A stretch of 64,000 nt of DNA. It comes from Cyclobacteriaceae bacterium. GTDB taxonomy: Bacteria; Bacteroidota; Bacteroidia; Cytophagales; Cyclobacteriaceae. The translations under genes were made by a program, and so were the position numbers. The notes under the pieces were generated by a model, which ran no database searches, was not told the DNA's origin, and worked only from the letters and a program-made list of their open reading frames with translations. Where the stretch lies: NCBI GenBank assembly GCA_019638235.1, contig JAHBUE010000001.1:1970492-2034491 (forward strand), given 5' to 3'. Numbering within the stretch: the first letter of the stretch is position 1; each line of letters begins with the position of its first letter. Shown here piece by piece: positions 24,091-34,270 of this stretch.

Positions 24091-24935
24091 TATTGCAAGT
24101 TAACAGGCTGTACTACATCCATGTCATTATAGTCCAGATTTTCTCCGGCCATTCCCCAAATAAAAGAGTAGTTGCTCGTTCCTGCACCGGAGTGAATTGA
24201 CCAGGGAGGCGATATAACAGCCTGGTTGTTTTTTATCCACAACGGCCGGGTTTCCTGCGGTTCGCCCATGAAATGGCAAACAGCATGGTTATCGGGTATG
24301 TTGAAGTACAAATAAATCTCCATTCGCCTGTCGTGTGTGTGTGGCGGCATGGTATTCCATACGCTTCCGGGTTTCAGTTCGGTCAGGCCCATTTGGAGTT
24401 GGCACGTTTCAATCACGCCATTGATGAGCAATTTCCGGATGGTACGTTGATTGGCTGTTTCCGGGGCGCCCAGTTCCACTGTTTCGGCCTGATTGAGCGA
24501 TACTTTTTTAGTGGGGTAGGCATGGTGCGCGGGTGCGGAGTTATAATAGAAGAGGGGAGTACCGTTTTTTCCCGGAAGGAAGACAACCTTTTTTGTTCCC
24601 ATACCTATATATAAGGCTTCTTTAGGCTGAAGTTCAAATTCCTGGTCATCTATCTGAATGGAGCCTGCTGCACCAACGTTGATAATTCCCAGCTCTCTTC
24701 GCTGAAGGAAGAAATCGGCTTTTAGTATATCCGGTGCCTGGAGGGTAAGCGCTTTTGTAACCGGCATGGCCCCACCGGCCATGTAGCGGTCATATAAAGT
24801 ATAGTGTGCTGTTATTGTATCGGCAGCAAATACGGTGTCAATAAGGTAATGCTCGCGCAGTTCGGCTGTTGTGAAATGCTTGCTTTGCGAAGGGTGTACG
24901 GCATGACGAACGGAATCGGGTGTGTTTGTACTCAT
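24090..24935 (-). CDS. kduI: 5-dehydro-4-deoxy-D-glucuronate isomerase
   Basis: 281 residues from the ATG at 24935 (MSTNTPDSVRHAVHPSQSK). The frame also has an upstream ATG at 24956. The DNTLYDRYMAGGAMPVTK-like region (YDRYMAGGAMPV), WNTMPPHTHDRRMEIYLYF with its metal-binding His/Glu cluster, and PPWSIHSGAGTSNYSFIWGMAGEN are diagnostic for KduI. It acts on the unsaturated uronate that pectate lyases and GH105 enzymes release. It is the first gene of the minus-strand operon. Confidence 0.95.
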   Translation of the reverse strand: MSTNTPDSVRHAVHPSQSKHFTTAELREHYLIDTVFAADTITAHYTLYDRYMAGGAMPVTKALTLQAPDILKADFFLQRRELGIINVGAAGSIQIDDQEFELQPKEALYIGMGTKKVVFLPGKNGTPLFYYNSAPAHHAYPTKKVSLNQAETVELGAPETANQRTIRKLLINGVIETCQLQMGLTELKPGSVWNTMPPHTHDRRMEIYLYFNIPDNHAVCHFMGEPQETRPLWIKNNQAVISPPWSIHSGAGTSNYSFIWGMAGENLDYNDMDVVQPVNLQ

Positions 24936-25116
24936 AATGTGTAATCGTTTGCGCAATATAATGTTAAAATAAGTGATTCAAGCGAAAGGGCACGGAACAG
25001 CGAATCTGTACTCAACCGTTTAAAATTTTATAAAAACATTAAAATTCAATCTAAATGGCCATTTTTAGTTAAAAACTTAAAATTTATTTTGGTAAATATA
25101 ATAAGACTTTCTAATA

Positions 25117-25130
25117 TGCAATCGATTGCG
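25117..25130. promoter_or_regulatory. LacI-type operator between kduI and susC
   Basis: TGCAATCGATTGCG contains the perfect 12-bp palindrome GCAATCGATTGC (25118-25129), with the central CG typical of LacI operators. Further half-like sites lie at 25149-25155 (CGATTGC) and at 24946-24957 (AATCGTTTGCGC), next to kduI. The site lies in the ~290-bp divergent region, so one repressor could control both operons. Confidence 0.65.
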
Positions 25131-25223
25131 CACAAAATTGCTAAAAAACGATTGCAAGAAGCAATTCGCGGGCGTAATGGAAAACGGAACTTAACTACTA
25201 TTAACAACCCTTAATAATCCTTT

Positions 25224-28200
25224 ATGAATAGAATTGTACAATCAGGAATGCGGACAATTGCTATGGCAATTGTGTTATTGCTGCTGTACGCCCCCGATCT
25301 CATGGCCCAGTCGCGCACCATTACCGGAACGGTGAAGTCGGATGGGGAGGTCTTGCCGGGTGTATCGGTAATGGAAAAAGGAACTACTAACGGAACGGTA
25401 ACGGACAGTGATGGAAAGTTCACCATCTCTGTTTCGGCCAATGCCACATTGGTATTCAGTTTTGTTGGCATGACACCCCAGGAGGTGATTGTTGGAAACC
25501 AGACCAGTATTGATGTAAACATGATAACGGATATTTCTCAATTAGAGGAAGTTGTTGTTATTGGCTACGGTACGGTAAAGAAATCTGACTTAACCGGCTC
25601 AGTTGTGTCGGTAGGAGGGGATGATCTGAAAAAAATGCCGGTGGCTACTGTCACCGAAACACTGACCGGTCGCATGGCGGGTGTTCATGTATCCTCTTCT
25701 GAAGGTTCGCCCGATGCGGAAATACGCATTCGTGTACGCGGTGGTACTTCCCTGTCGCAGGATAATAACCCACTCTATATTGTAGATGGTTTCCCTATCG
25801 AAAGCATCAACGACATTTCTCCATCTGATATCGAATCTATTACTATCCTGAAAGATGCCTCTTCAACGGCTATTTATGGTTCGCGTGGCGCTAATGGTGT
25901 GGTGATTATTACTACCAAAGGTGGCACAAGCGATGGCAAAGTAGCGGTGAGTTATAATGCTTTTGCAGGCTTTAAAAGAATTGCCAAAACACTGGATGTA
26001 CTTGCACCTGACGACTATGTAAAATGGCAATATGAATATGCCATGTTGCGCGACAACCTCGATTCGTACGAAAGGTATTTCGGAACGTATGAAGATATTG
26101 GCTTGTACAATGGTCTGAAAGGAAATGATTGGCAACGGCAGGTGTATGGCCGCACAGGTACGGTGTTCAGCAACGACCTGAGCGTGCGCGGTGGCGATAG
26201 TAAGTTCAACTATTCGTTAAACTATGCACGCTTCCAGGAAAAGGCTATTATGATTGGTTCAGACTTTAAACGCGATAACATTACCGTAAAACTGAACAAT
26301 AAGCCGAATAATAAAATTGATATTGGTTTCTCATTACGTTACTCAGCTACAGAAGTAAACGGGGGTGGCGCCAATGAGCAAAATGAAAGATCGTCAACTG
26401 ATTCGCGCCTGAAGCACAGTGTTAGCTATGCACCGTTGCATATTCCCGGCTTGGTGGTCGATTCGGACGACACAAACGAACAATTAGCGGGCGATTTAAC
26501 AAACCCTATTCGTGCTACGTGGGATAACAACCGCTACCAGGAGCGCAACAACTTCAACATAGGTGGAAGTTTCGGTTGGAAGATTATCGACAACCTGAGA
26601 CTGAAAGTAGAGGGTGGTATAGATACATACAACACCCTGGATTATCGCTTCTATGGCCTTACGACATACTACTCTAAAAACCAGGGGGAGAATGCTCCTG
26701 CCGTAGTTATGGCAGATGGAAAAAGTACCCGCCTTCGCAATACCAACACTTTAGGTTATGATTTTAAAGATATTATCCAGAACAGCGATCATCGCCTGAA
26801 TGTACTGTTGGGTCATGAAGTGTTAGTCAACCGATTTAATAGGTTAACATCAACCATTCATGGTTTTGATGAGTTTTATGATTCGGATGCGGCCTTCAGG
26901 CTTACCGCGCAAGGTTCGCCTGTTTCAGTTGATAACTTTTATGCTCCCGATGATAAGCTGCTTTCGTTTTTCGCCCGTGTTAACTACGATTTTAAAGGCC
27001 GCTACCTGTTAGATGCCGTGTATCGTGCCGATGGTTCCAGTAAGTTTCTGGGCAATAACATCTGGGGTTACTTTCCTTCCATATCTGCAGGATGGAAAGT
27101 ATCAGAAGAAGGATTTATGCAAGATGCAGGAGGCTGGCTGAACAGTTTAAAACTGCGTGCCAGCATTGGGGCAGTGGGTAACAACAACATTCCTACCGGG
27201 CAAACCTTTCAGTTCTTCGAGTCGGGCACAGGGGCTTCGCTCACGTGGGTAAACGGGGTTAATACTTTCTGGGCTGCTTCCAGAACAATGGCCAACCCCG
27301 ATTTGAAATGGGAAACAACTGTTACAACCAACATTGGTTTAGATTTCGGCCTGTTGCAAAACCGCATAACAGGTACATTGGAGCTTTACAAAAATCTCAC
27401 AAAGGATTTGCTCGTTCGTTTCCCTACTACCGGCACAGGGTATATTGATCAGTTCCGCAATATGGGTGAAACCGAGAACAAGGGTGTAGAGTTGTCTCTT
27501 ACCTATGCTGCTATTGACCGCGAAAAATATGGTTTGAATTTCACGTTCAATACCGCTGTTAACCGCAATGTAATTTTGTCGTTAGGTTCGCTGGATGAAA
27601 TTATAGCAGGAACTAATTCAAACTGGGCATCTACTCAAATTGGTAGTGACTACCAGGTAAGAGTAGGTAATTCGATTGGCGCCATGTACGGTTATGTGAA
27701 TGACGGTCGCTATGAAGTGTCGGATTTTGACGGATACAATGCGGGCACTGACCGATGGATATTGAAAGAAGGCGTGGCCGATGCTTCAGGTGTTTCAGGT
27801 ACTGTCGGCACCGCACGACCCGGTATGATGAAACTAAAAGATATCAGCGGACCGGATGGTGTACCCGATGGAATTGTGGATGCGTATGACCAAAAAGTGA
27901 TTGGTAATTTCCAGCCGAAACACACTGGTGGTTTTGTTATCAACGGCTATGCGTACGGGTTTGATCTTACGGCTGCCTTCAACTACAGCTATGGCAACGA
28001 TGTGTACAATGCCAACAAAATAGAGTACACCACAGCCAATCAAAATAACCAATACAGAAACCTGGTTGATATTATGGCCGATGGTAATCGCTGGACAAAC
28101 ATCAATGCTGCCGGAGAACTTGTAACCGATATGAGCGAGTTAACCGCGCTGAACGCCAACACCACCATGTGGTCGCCTTACATGAACCGCTATGTGTTTA

Positions 28201-28472
28201 GCGACTGGGCGGTGGAAGACGGCTCGTTCCTGCGCCTGAACACACTCACCTTAGGCTACACGTTTCCTTCCGACCTTACTTCAAAAGCAAGGATTAAAAA
28301 CTTCAGGGTGTATGCCACTGGTTATAATGTGTTTCTGTGGACGAATTCAAATTATACTGGTTTCGACCCCGAAGTTTCTACACGCAGAAACACACCCTAT
28401 ACACCGGGCGTAGATTATTCTGCTTACCCGCGTAGCAGGCAGATTGTGTTTGGCTTAAACTTTAACTTTTAA
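25224..28472 (+). CDS. SusC-type TonB-dependent outer-membrane transporter
   Basis: 1082 residues. It has a signal peptide (ends LMAQ), a CarboxypepD_reg-like domain at ~30-105, then the plug domain. The plug carries the SusC hallmark DASSTAIYGSRGANGVVIITT at about residues 211-231. A long beta-barrel ends in QIVFGLNFNF. SusC proteins import oligosaccharides through the outer membrane using TonB energy. Given the neighbouring lyases and uronate genes, pectic oligogalacturonides are the probable cargo. The first gene of the divergent plus-strand operon. Confidence 0.95.
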   Translation: MNRIVQSGMRTIAMAIVLLLLYAPDLMAQSRTITGTVKSDGEVLPGVSVMEKGTTNGTVTDSDGKFTISVSANATLVFSFVGMTPQEVIVGNQTSIDVNMITDISQLEEVVVIGYGTVKKSDLTGSVVSVGGDDLKKMPVATVTETLTGRMAGVHVSSSEGSPDAEIRIRVRGGTSLSQDNNPLYIVDGFPIESINDISPSDIESITILKDASSTAIYGSRGANGVVIITTKGGTSDGKVAVSYNAFAGFKRIAKTLDVLAPDDYVKWQYEYAMLRDNLDSYERYFGTYEDIGLYNGLKGNDWQRQVYGRTGTVFSNDLSVRGGDSKFNYSLNYARFQEKAIMIGSDFKRDNITVKLNNKPNNKIDIGFSLRYSATEVNGGGANEQNERSSTDSRLKHSVSYAPLHIPGLVVDSDDTNEQLAGDLTNPIRATWDNNRYQERNNFNIGGSFGWKIIDNLRLKVEGGIDTYNTLDYRFYGLTTYYSKNQGENAPAVVMADGKSTRLRNTNTLGYDFKDIIQNSDHRLNVLLGHEVLVNRFNRLTSTIHGFDEFYDSDAAFRLTAQGSPVSVDNFYAPDDKLLSFFARVNYDFKGRYLLDAVYRADGSSKFLGNNIWGYFPSISAGWKVSEEGFMQDAGGWLNSLKLRASIGAVGNNNIPTGQTFQFFESGTGASLTWVNGVNTFWAASRTMANPDLKWETTVTTNIGLDFGLLQNRITGTLELYKNLTKDLLVRFPTTGTGYIDQFRNMGETENKGVELSLTYAAIDREKYGLNFTFNTAVNRNVILSLGSLDEIIAGTNSNWASTQIGSDYQVRVGNSIGAMYGYVNDGRYEVSDFDGYNAGTDRWILKEGVADASGVSGTVGTARPGMMKLKDISGPDGVPDGIVDAYDQKVIGNFQPKHTGGFVINGYAYGFDLTAAFNYSYGNDVYNANKIEYTTANQNNQYRNLVDIMADGNRWTNINAAGELVTDMSELTALNANTTMWSPYMNRYVFSDWAVEDGSFLRLNTLTLGYTFPSDLTSKARIKNFRVYATGYNVFLWTNSNYTGFDPEVSTRRNTPYTPGVDYSAYPRSRQIVFGLNFNF

Positions 28473-28490
28473 CCAGAGAAGCACTTGACT

Positions 28491-30308
28491 ATGAAAACGA
28501 AATATTTAATCGGACTCTTCTTTGCCAGTGTGTTAGCATCATGCAGCGACTTCTTTGAAGCGCCAAGCAAATCTTCACTGGATGAATCGGTTATCTTTTC
28601 AACACCCGGCCTGGCGCGTGGCGCTGTTGATGGGATTTTAATCCCGATGATGGAAACCAACTCGTATCGCGGACGCTACCTGCCCATGTATGGTATGAAC
28701 ACCGATGCGGAATGGCATAATAGTTCACAGAATCAAAACGGAACAACAGATCTGGCAACGTACAATGCCCAACCCAACAACGATCAGATGAACCTGGCTA
28801 ATGCTGCATGGGCTATGATGTATTCCGGTATTGAGCGCGCCAACTTATGTATTCGCGGGTTGCGAACTCACGGAAGCCCGGCAACCAATCCCGAAATGGG
28901 TGAGTTGCTGGCAGCAGCGCTTACCTATCGTGCCATCTACTATGCCGATTTGATAAAAGCCTGGGGCGATGTGCCCGCTCGTTTTGAACCGATCACATCT
29001 GAAACGCTTTATCAGCCTAAAGCTGATCGTGATGTAATTTATAATCAGCTTATTAAAGATTTGGAGGAAGCGGCAACCCTGGCTCCCTGGCCAAACGGGT
29101 CAGCGCTTACCAGCTCAGTTGAAAAAGTAAACAAAGCATTTGTGAAAGGGTTGCGGGCGCGCCTGGCGTTGGTGGCTGCCGGGTACTCGCAACGCCCGGA
29201 TGGAATCCGCAAAGGCCAATTAGCCGATTTTACTGAGCAACAGTTGTATCAAATTGCATTGCAGGAATGTAAAGACGTAATCGAAAGCGGCAGGGCGCAT
29301 CTTGAGCCTTCTTTTGAAACCTTGTGGAGAAAATACAACCAGGAGAATAGTGCTGCAGGAGGCGAATCGCTTTGGGAAATTCCGTTCTCTCCAATCCGTG
29401 GCCGTATGTTGTTTACGTTTGCCGTACGCCACGATGCAGCCGACCAATGGCATAACAACGGAGCAAACCGTGGTGGTGTAGCAGGCCCCTTGCCAAATTT
29501 GTTTTATGACTACGATGCAAAAGATACCAGGCGTGATGTTACATGCGTGCCTTATAAATATGGGGCGGCATCTGGAACAACTACCAGCCCAATAAACGGT
29601 GCTACACGCCCCTTCGCCAGACAGGAATTGGTGGGGTTGAATACATGGTACTTTGGTAAATTCCGTTACGAATGGATGACACGCTTCGTGGACAACTCCA
29701 ATGACGATGGTGTTAATAAAATCTATATGCGCTATGCCGAAATATTACTGATGGCTGTCGAAGCGGCCAACGAGTTGGGCGATATAGGTACGGCTAAAAA
29801 TTACCTGAAAGAAATACGAAGAAGAGCATTTGCCGCTGCCGACCATGCAACTAAAGTAGATACTTATGTAGATGCATTGGGTGGCAAAGAGGCCGTGTTT
29901 AACGCTATTGTAGATGAGCATAAGTTTGAGTTTACCGGTGAAATGGAACGCAAGCAGGCGCTCATCCGATGGAACTTGTTGGGAACAAAATTAGATGAAG
30001 CTAAAGTTAAGATGAACAACCTTAGGAATCAGAGTGGCGAATATGCAGATGTTCCTGCTAACGTGTATTACCGCTATGCTGCCGATGATGAAACCCTGGA
30101 GATATACGGCCTTAACAGGGGAGAAACAACCAACCCCGGTGCGGGCTGGACAGAAACAGCCCAGGTTTGGGTACGACCAGGCGCAATAGCCGATGCCAAA
30201 ATTGATAACATCTACAGGAGAAACCCAGACAACTACCAGTTCTGGCCTATCTTCCAGGTTTTTATTGATGGAAGCAATGGTACGTTGGTAAATGATTATG
30301 GATATTAA
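28491..30308 (+). CDS. SusD/RagB-type surface glycan-binding lipoprotein
   Basis: 605 residues from ATG 28491; the lipobox is SVLASC. The RagB/SusD fold is seen as NAAWAMMYSGIERANLCI, AALTYRAIYYADLIKAWGDVP and the C-terminal YMRYAEILLMAVEAANELG. It caps the SusC barrel and binds the polysaccharide. It follows SusC by 18 nt. Confidence 0.93.
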   Translation: MKTKYLIGLFFASVLASCSDFFEAPSKSSLDESVIFSTPGLARGAVDGILIPMMETNSYRGRYLPMYGMNTDAEWHNSSQNQNGTTDLATYNAQPNNDQMNLANAAWAMMYSGIERANLCIRGLRTHGSPATNPEMGELLAAALTYRAIYYADLIKAWGDVPARFEPITSETLYQPKADRDVIYNQLIKDLEEAATLAPWPNGSALTSSVEKVNKAFVKGLRARLALVAAGYSQRPDGIRKGQLADFTEQQLYQIALQECKDVIESGRAHLEPSFETLWRKYNQENSAAGGESLWEIPFSPIRGRMLFTFAVRHDAADQWHNNGANRGGVAGPLPNLFYDYDAKDTRRDVTCVPYKYGAASGTTTSPINGATRPFARQELVGLNTWYFGKFRYEWMTRFVDNSNDDGVNKIYMRYAEILLMAVEAANELGDIGTAKNYLKEIRRRAFAAADHATKVDTYVDALGGKEAVFNAIVDEHKFEFTGEMERKQALIRWNLLGTKLDEAKVKMNNLRNQSGEYADVPANVYYRYAADDETLEIYGLNRGETTNPGAGWTETAQVWVRPGAIADAKIDNIYRRNPDNYQFWPIFQVFIDGSNGTLVNDYGY

Positions 30309-30411
30309 TGAATCAAACAACTATGAAATGGCCACGCACAACGTATGCTAAAAGTGTAACAGTAAGAAGGTCATTCCATGTGTCCGAAATAAAAAAAATA
30401 AATAGTAACGC

Positions 30412-31977
30412 ATGAAAATAAAAAATATTTACACCGGCTTCATGGCCATAGCGCTCATGGCTTTTGTTGGATGCGAAGATAAGATCGATCCGTTGATAAC
30501 TGATTTGAATATTAACCGTGTGCTAACACCTACCGAACTTAGTGTACAGGTACAAAATCTTACTACAGTTAGACTTAACTGGCATACCCGGCCGGATGTA
30601 GATCGTTACGTAGTGGAATTCAGTGAAGACAGTCTTCAGTTCAACACCATTATCCGCACCGTTGAGGTTTTACCAGCCAACCTTCCCATAGAGGAAGTAT
30701 TGGAAGGCAGCACACGGTATTCGGCACGAGTGAAGGGCGTAGCCAGTGGAAAGACGGACTCGCATTGGGGTGATATTACATTTGTAACAGGAGATGAAAA
30801 TATTTTCCTCGAAATCCAGCCGGGCGATGTCAGTTTTACAGAAGCGACCTTACGGTGGCCGGCAGGTAGCGAGGTAACACATATCACACTGAACCCCGGT
30901 GCTATCCAACATACCATTACAACCGGTGAAAAAGCAGCAGGTGTGGCATTAGTTACGGGCCTTAGCTCCAATACGTCTTACACAGCGAGGCTTTACAATA
31001 ACACCAAGCCAAAAGGGCTCAAGGAATTTACTACATTAAGTGCCGATGGTACTGTGATTGATGCGGCAAGTGATCTTGTTGAAGTGATCGCAGCCGCAAG
31101 TCCGGGCGATGTACTGTTGTTACTGCCGGGCAATTACACCGTGAATGCCGGTGAAACAATAACGCTCAATAAGTCCATTACCATTAAAGGAATGTATCCG
31201 TACGACAGACCTAAACTTAACGTGAAATTTGAGATTTCAGGAGGAGTTGATAATATCGAAATAGCTGATGTTGAATTGGATGGCGGGGGTACACTCAACG
31301 ATGTTTTCCGTTACATCACAGCAACCCACTACGGTACACTAAAGATTATCGGTTGTAGTATAAGCGACTATTCCCGTTCGTTGATAGCAGGTAATGCTAA
31401 CGGTCGGGTTTCATCCGTAATTATTGATAATGTGGTGGGAACAAATATTCTTACCAGTGGAGGTGATTTTATCGATTTTAGAAATACCCATGTATTAGAC
31501 CTGAAGGTTACCAACAGCACCTTTAACAATTGTTCACCCGCCAGGGATTTTATCAGGATGGATAATACGGGTGATGATATTGACGGCACCTATACGGCTA
31601 CGGTTTTGGTAAATCAATGTACGATTATCGGTGCATCGCATCCTTCCAGCAGGTTGTTATATATCAGGTTTAATAATCACGATGTAACGTTTAGTAAAAA
31701 TATTGTAGCCAACACCACGGGTTACTTTATTAACCATGGCGGTCAAGGTGGCTCAACCATCAATACGCCAACTTTTGCGGGTAATAATTATTATGAAGCT
31801 CTGCACCTGCATGAGGTCCCTTCCGGAGGGGCGCCATCAGGAAACTTCAGGTACGATCAATCCGGTACGCACACTGCGCTGAACCCTGTATTTGCAGATG
31901 CGGCTAACGGTAATTTTACTATAAGCAACCAAACATTGATTGATAATCAGGTTGGCGACCCGCGCTGGAGACCATAA
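30412..31977 (+). CDS. Surface lipoprotein with Fn3-like and DUF4957/DUF5123-type beta-helix domains
   Basis: 521 residues, lipobox ALMAFVGC. Two fibronectin-III-like modules lie at about residues 40-215. Then a right-handed beta-helix of the DUF4957/DUF5123 type extends from ~DAASDLVEVIAAASPGD to the end (NPVFADAANGNFTISNQTLI). Such proteins follow SusD in pectin loci and are thought to bind pectin at the cell surface. No lyase catalytic residues can be assigned, so I favour binding over catalysis. A terminator hairpin follows. Confidence 0.78.
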   Translation: MKIKNIYTGFMAIALMAFVGCEDKIDPLITDLNINRVLTPTELSVQVQNLTTVRLNWHTRPDVDRYVVEFSEDSLQFNTIIRTVEVLPANLPIEEVLEGSTRYSARVKGVASGKTDSHWGDITFVTGDENIFLEIQPGDVSFTEATLRWPAGSEVTHITLNPGAIQHTITTGEKAAGVALVTGLSSNTSYTARLYNNTKPKGLKEFTTLSADGTVIDAASDLVEVIAAASPGDVLLLLPGNYTVNAGETITLNKSITIKGMYPYDRPKLNVKFEISGGVDNIEIADVELDGGGTLNDVFRYITATHYGTLKIIGCSISDYSRSLIAGNANGRVSSVIIDNVVGTNILTSGGDFIDFRNTHVLDLKVTNSTFNNCSPARDFIRMDNTGDDIDGTYTATVLVNQCTIIGASHPSSRLLYIRFNNHDVTFSKNIVANTTGYFINHGGQGGSTINTPTFAGNNYYEALHLHEVPSGGAPSGNFRYDQSGTHTALNPVFADAANGNFTISNQTLIDNQVGDPRWRP

Positions 31978-32010
31978 AAGAAATGAAATAACAGGTTTAG
32001 GTTTAATGCA

Positions 32011-32040
32011 ACAAAGGGTGTGAATTCGCACCCTTTGTTT
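32011..32040 (+). terminator. Rho-independent-type hairpin after the Sus operon core
   Basis: The arm ACAAAGGGTG (32011-32020) pairs perfectly with CACCCTTTGT (32029-32038). Inner pairs close a 4-nt AATT loop, and a short T run follows. It may partly terminate or process the transcript between the SusC/SusD/binding-protein genes and the enzymes. Confidence 0.7.
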
Positions 32041-32061
32041 TACAGATGAGCAGGAGTGGAG

Positions 32062-33507
32062 ATGAGAACCAGAATATATTTACAACAATATTTTTGTTTG
32101 GCTGTTGTGTGCATGTTGGCAAGCTGCTCATCACAACCCGATCCGGAACCGAAAGTAGAGGGGCCTACTCCGGTAGAGGAGGAAGCCTTTGCGTTTCCGG
32201 GTGCAGAAGGTTTTGGTAATAAAACAACAGGCGGAAGAGGAGGTCAGGTAATTAAAGTAACAAACCTGAATGATTCCGGTGCGGGAAGTTTACGGGCTGC
32301 CATCAACGCATCGGGTGCGCGCATTGTGGTGTTTGAAATTTCGGGCACGATTGAGTTGCTAAGTAATCTGAACATCACAAACCCGAATATTACCATTGCG
32401 GGGCAAACCGCTCCGGGCGATGGTATCACCTTGAAGAACTATCCCGTCTTTATCGGGGCCGATAATGTGATTATCCGCTTTTTGCGTTTTCGTTTGGGCA
32501 ATGAAAAACAGGTGGAAGGCGATGCTATCTGGGGGCGTTACAAAAAAAACATCATCATCGACCATTGTTCTATGAGTTGGTGTACCGATGAAACTGCTTC
32601 GTTTTATGCCAACCAGGATTTTACACTGCAATGGTGCATCATTTCCGAAAGCCTTAATAACTCATTGCACGATAAAGGCGAACATGGTTACGGTGGCATC
32701 TGGGGTGGCGACAAGGCAAGTTTTCATCATAACTTAATTGCACATCATAAAAGTCGCACTCCGCGATTTAACGGTTTCCGTTCGGGCACATACAGTGCCG
32801 GTAATCCCTATCCAAATGAGCATGTAGATTACCGTAATAATGTAGTGTACAATTGGGTAGGCGAGGGCACCTACGGAGGTGAAAACGGAAACTATAATAT
32901 TGTTAACAACTACTATAAGCCCGGCCCTGCTACTACATCCAACCAGTCGCGTATTTTGGTTGCGTATAAAGAAGTATTCCAGGATCGTCCGGGAGATGGG
33001 AAGTTTTTTATCGAGGGTAATTATGTGCATGGCAGCACGGCAGTTACAAACAATAACTGGAGCGGAGTAACCTATAAAAACGGAGCAAGCGAAGTTGCTT
33101 CCAAACTGACAAGCCCATTAGAGTTTAGTATAACGACCAATCACACCGGGCAACAGGCTTACGAAGCCGTACTTGATTTTGCCGGTGCAAGTTTTAAACG
33201 CGATGCCGTTGATGTTCGTGTTGTAAACGAAGTGCGAACAGGAACAGCCACTTATTCCGGTTCGGTAACCAATCTTCCGGGTATTATTGATACGCAGGAA
33301 GATGTGGGCGGATGGCCGGAGCTAATCAGCTTGCCTGCGCCTGTTGATAGCGATGGCGATGGCATGCCCGATGACTGGGAGATTGAAATGAAGCTTGATC
33401 CGAATAAGGCCAACGCAAACGGTAGGGAGTTGAGCACGGCTTACGATAATATTGAAGTATATTTTAATAGCCTGGTTAAACAAATTATTCAGGAGCAGGT
33501 GAAGTAG
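32062..33507 (+). CDS. Pectate lyase, PL1 family, lipoprotein
   Basis: 481 residues from ATG 32062; a GTG two codons upstream is possible. The lipobox is VCMLASCSS. The PL1 beta-helix carries FPGAEGFGNKTTGGRGG, IIIDHCSMSW (Ca/substrate strand) and SRTPRFNG (the conserved RxPR-type catalytic Arg region). It cleaves polygalacturonate by beta-elimination, producing unsaturated ends for KduI/GH105. The C-terminal DSDGDGMPDDWE is a calcium-binding thrombospondin-3-like motif. A second PL1 at 39640 is a close paralogue. Confidence 0.92.
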   Translation: MRTRIYLQQYFCLAVVCMLASCSSQPDPEPKVEGPTPVEEEAFAFPGAEGFGNKTTGGRGGQVIKVTNLNDSGAGSLRAAINASGARIVVFEISGTIELLSNLNITNPNITIAGQTAPGDGITLKNYPVFIGADNVIIRFLRFRLGNEKQVEGDAIWGRYKKNIIIDHCSMSWCTDETASFYANQDFTLQWCIISESLNNSLHDKGEHGYGGIWGGDKASFHHNLIAHHKSRTPRFNGFRSGTYSAGNPYPNEHVDYRNNVVYNWVGEGTYGGENGNYNIVNNYYKPGPATTSNQSRILVAYKEVFQDRPGDGKFFIEGNYVHGSTAVTNNNWSGVTYKNGASEVASKLTSPLEFSITTNHTGQQAYEAVLDFAGASFKRDAVDVRVVNEVRTGTATYSGSVTNLPGIIDTQEDVGGWPELISLPAPVDSDGDGMPDDWEIEMKLDPNKANANGRELSTAYDNIEVYFNSLVKQIIQEQVK

Positions 33508-33519
33508 TAATTTATACAG

Positions 33520-34269
33520 ATGAATATACGCAGGTTTCTTATCGGCTTGAGTGCGTTGATGATGGCATCTTTTGTATCACCACAGCGTAAAATTACGGTT
33601 TACCTTGTTGGCGATTCAACCATGTCGGATAAAGAAACAAGTGCATATCCTGAAACGGGATGGGGAATGCCGTTTACATATTTTTTTGATTCAACGGTAG
33701 AAGTGCAAAACCATGCAAAGAACGGAAGGAGTACCCGCACCTTTATTTCGGAAGGGCGGTGGCAGGCTGTTGCTGATAATGTAAAGGAAGGCGATTATGT
33801 GTTTATCCAGTTCGGGCATAACGATGAATCGAAAGAAAAAACTGACCGCTATACACCGCCCGCAGACTATAAGGCAAACCTTATTAAATTCATCAACGAA
33901 TCACGGGCGAAGAAGGCAATGCCTGTATTGATTACGCCTGTGGCGCGCAGACGCTTTGACGAACATGGAAAAGTAAAGGAAAGTCATGCCGGGTACTCAC
34001 CATTGGTGCGTGAGGTAGCGGCATCGTTGAGTGTTCCGTTGATTGATCTGGATAAGCAAAGCATGGAGTTATATCAGCAGCTTGGCAAAGAAAACTCAAA
34101 ACTGTTGTTCCTTCAGTTAAAACCGGGCGAACACCCCAACTACCCGGAAGGAAAAGACGATAACACGCATTTCAATGAATTGGGTGCAAGGCTTATCGCA
34201 CAACTTGTTTTGAAAGAAATACGAGATATAAAACTTGAACTTGCAAACCGCATTACTAAAAGAAAGTAG
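33520..34269 (+). CDS. Rhamnogalacturonan/pectin acetylesterase, CE12 family (SGNH)
   Basis: 249 residues with an N-terminal signal. SGNH hydrolase blocks are present: GDSTMSD with the nucleophilic Ser, GRSTRTF, GHND, and DNTHFNELGA with the catalytic Asp/His. CE12 enzymes remove acetyl groups from rhamnogalacturonan or homogalacturonan, which opens the chain to lyases and GH28. The gene lies 12 nt after the first PL1 and immediately before GH28. Confidence 0.9.
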   Translation: MNIRRFLIGLSALMMASFVSPQRKITVYLVGDSTMSDKETSAYPETGWGMPFTYFFDSTVEVQNHAKNGRSTRTFISEGRWQAVADNVKEGDYVFIQFGHNDESKEKTDRYTPPADYKANLIKFINESRAKKAMPVLITPVARRRFDEHGKVKESHAGYSPLVREVAASLSVPLIDLDKQSMELYQQLGKENSKLLFLQLKPGEHPNYPEGKDDNTHFNELGARLIAQLVLKEIRDIKLELANRITKRK

Positions 34270-34270
34270 T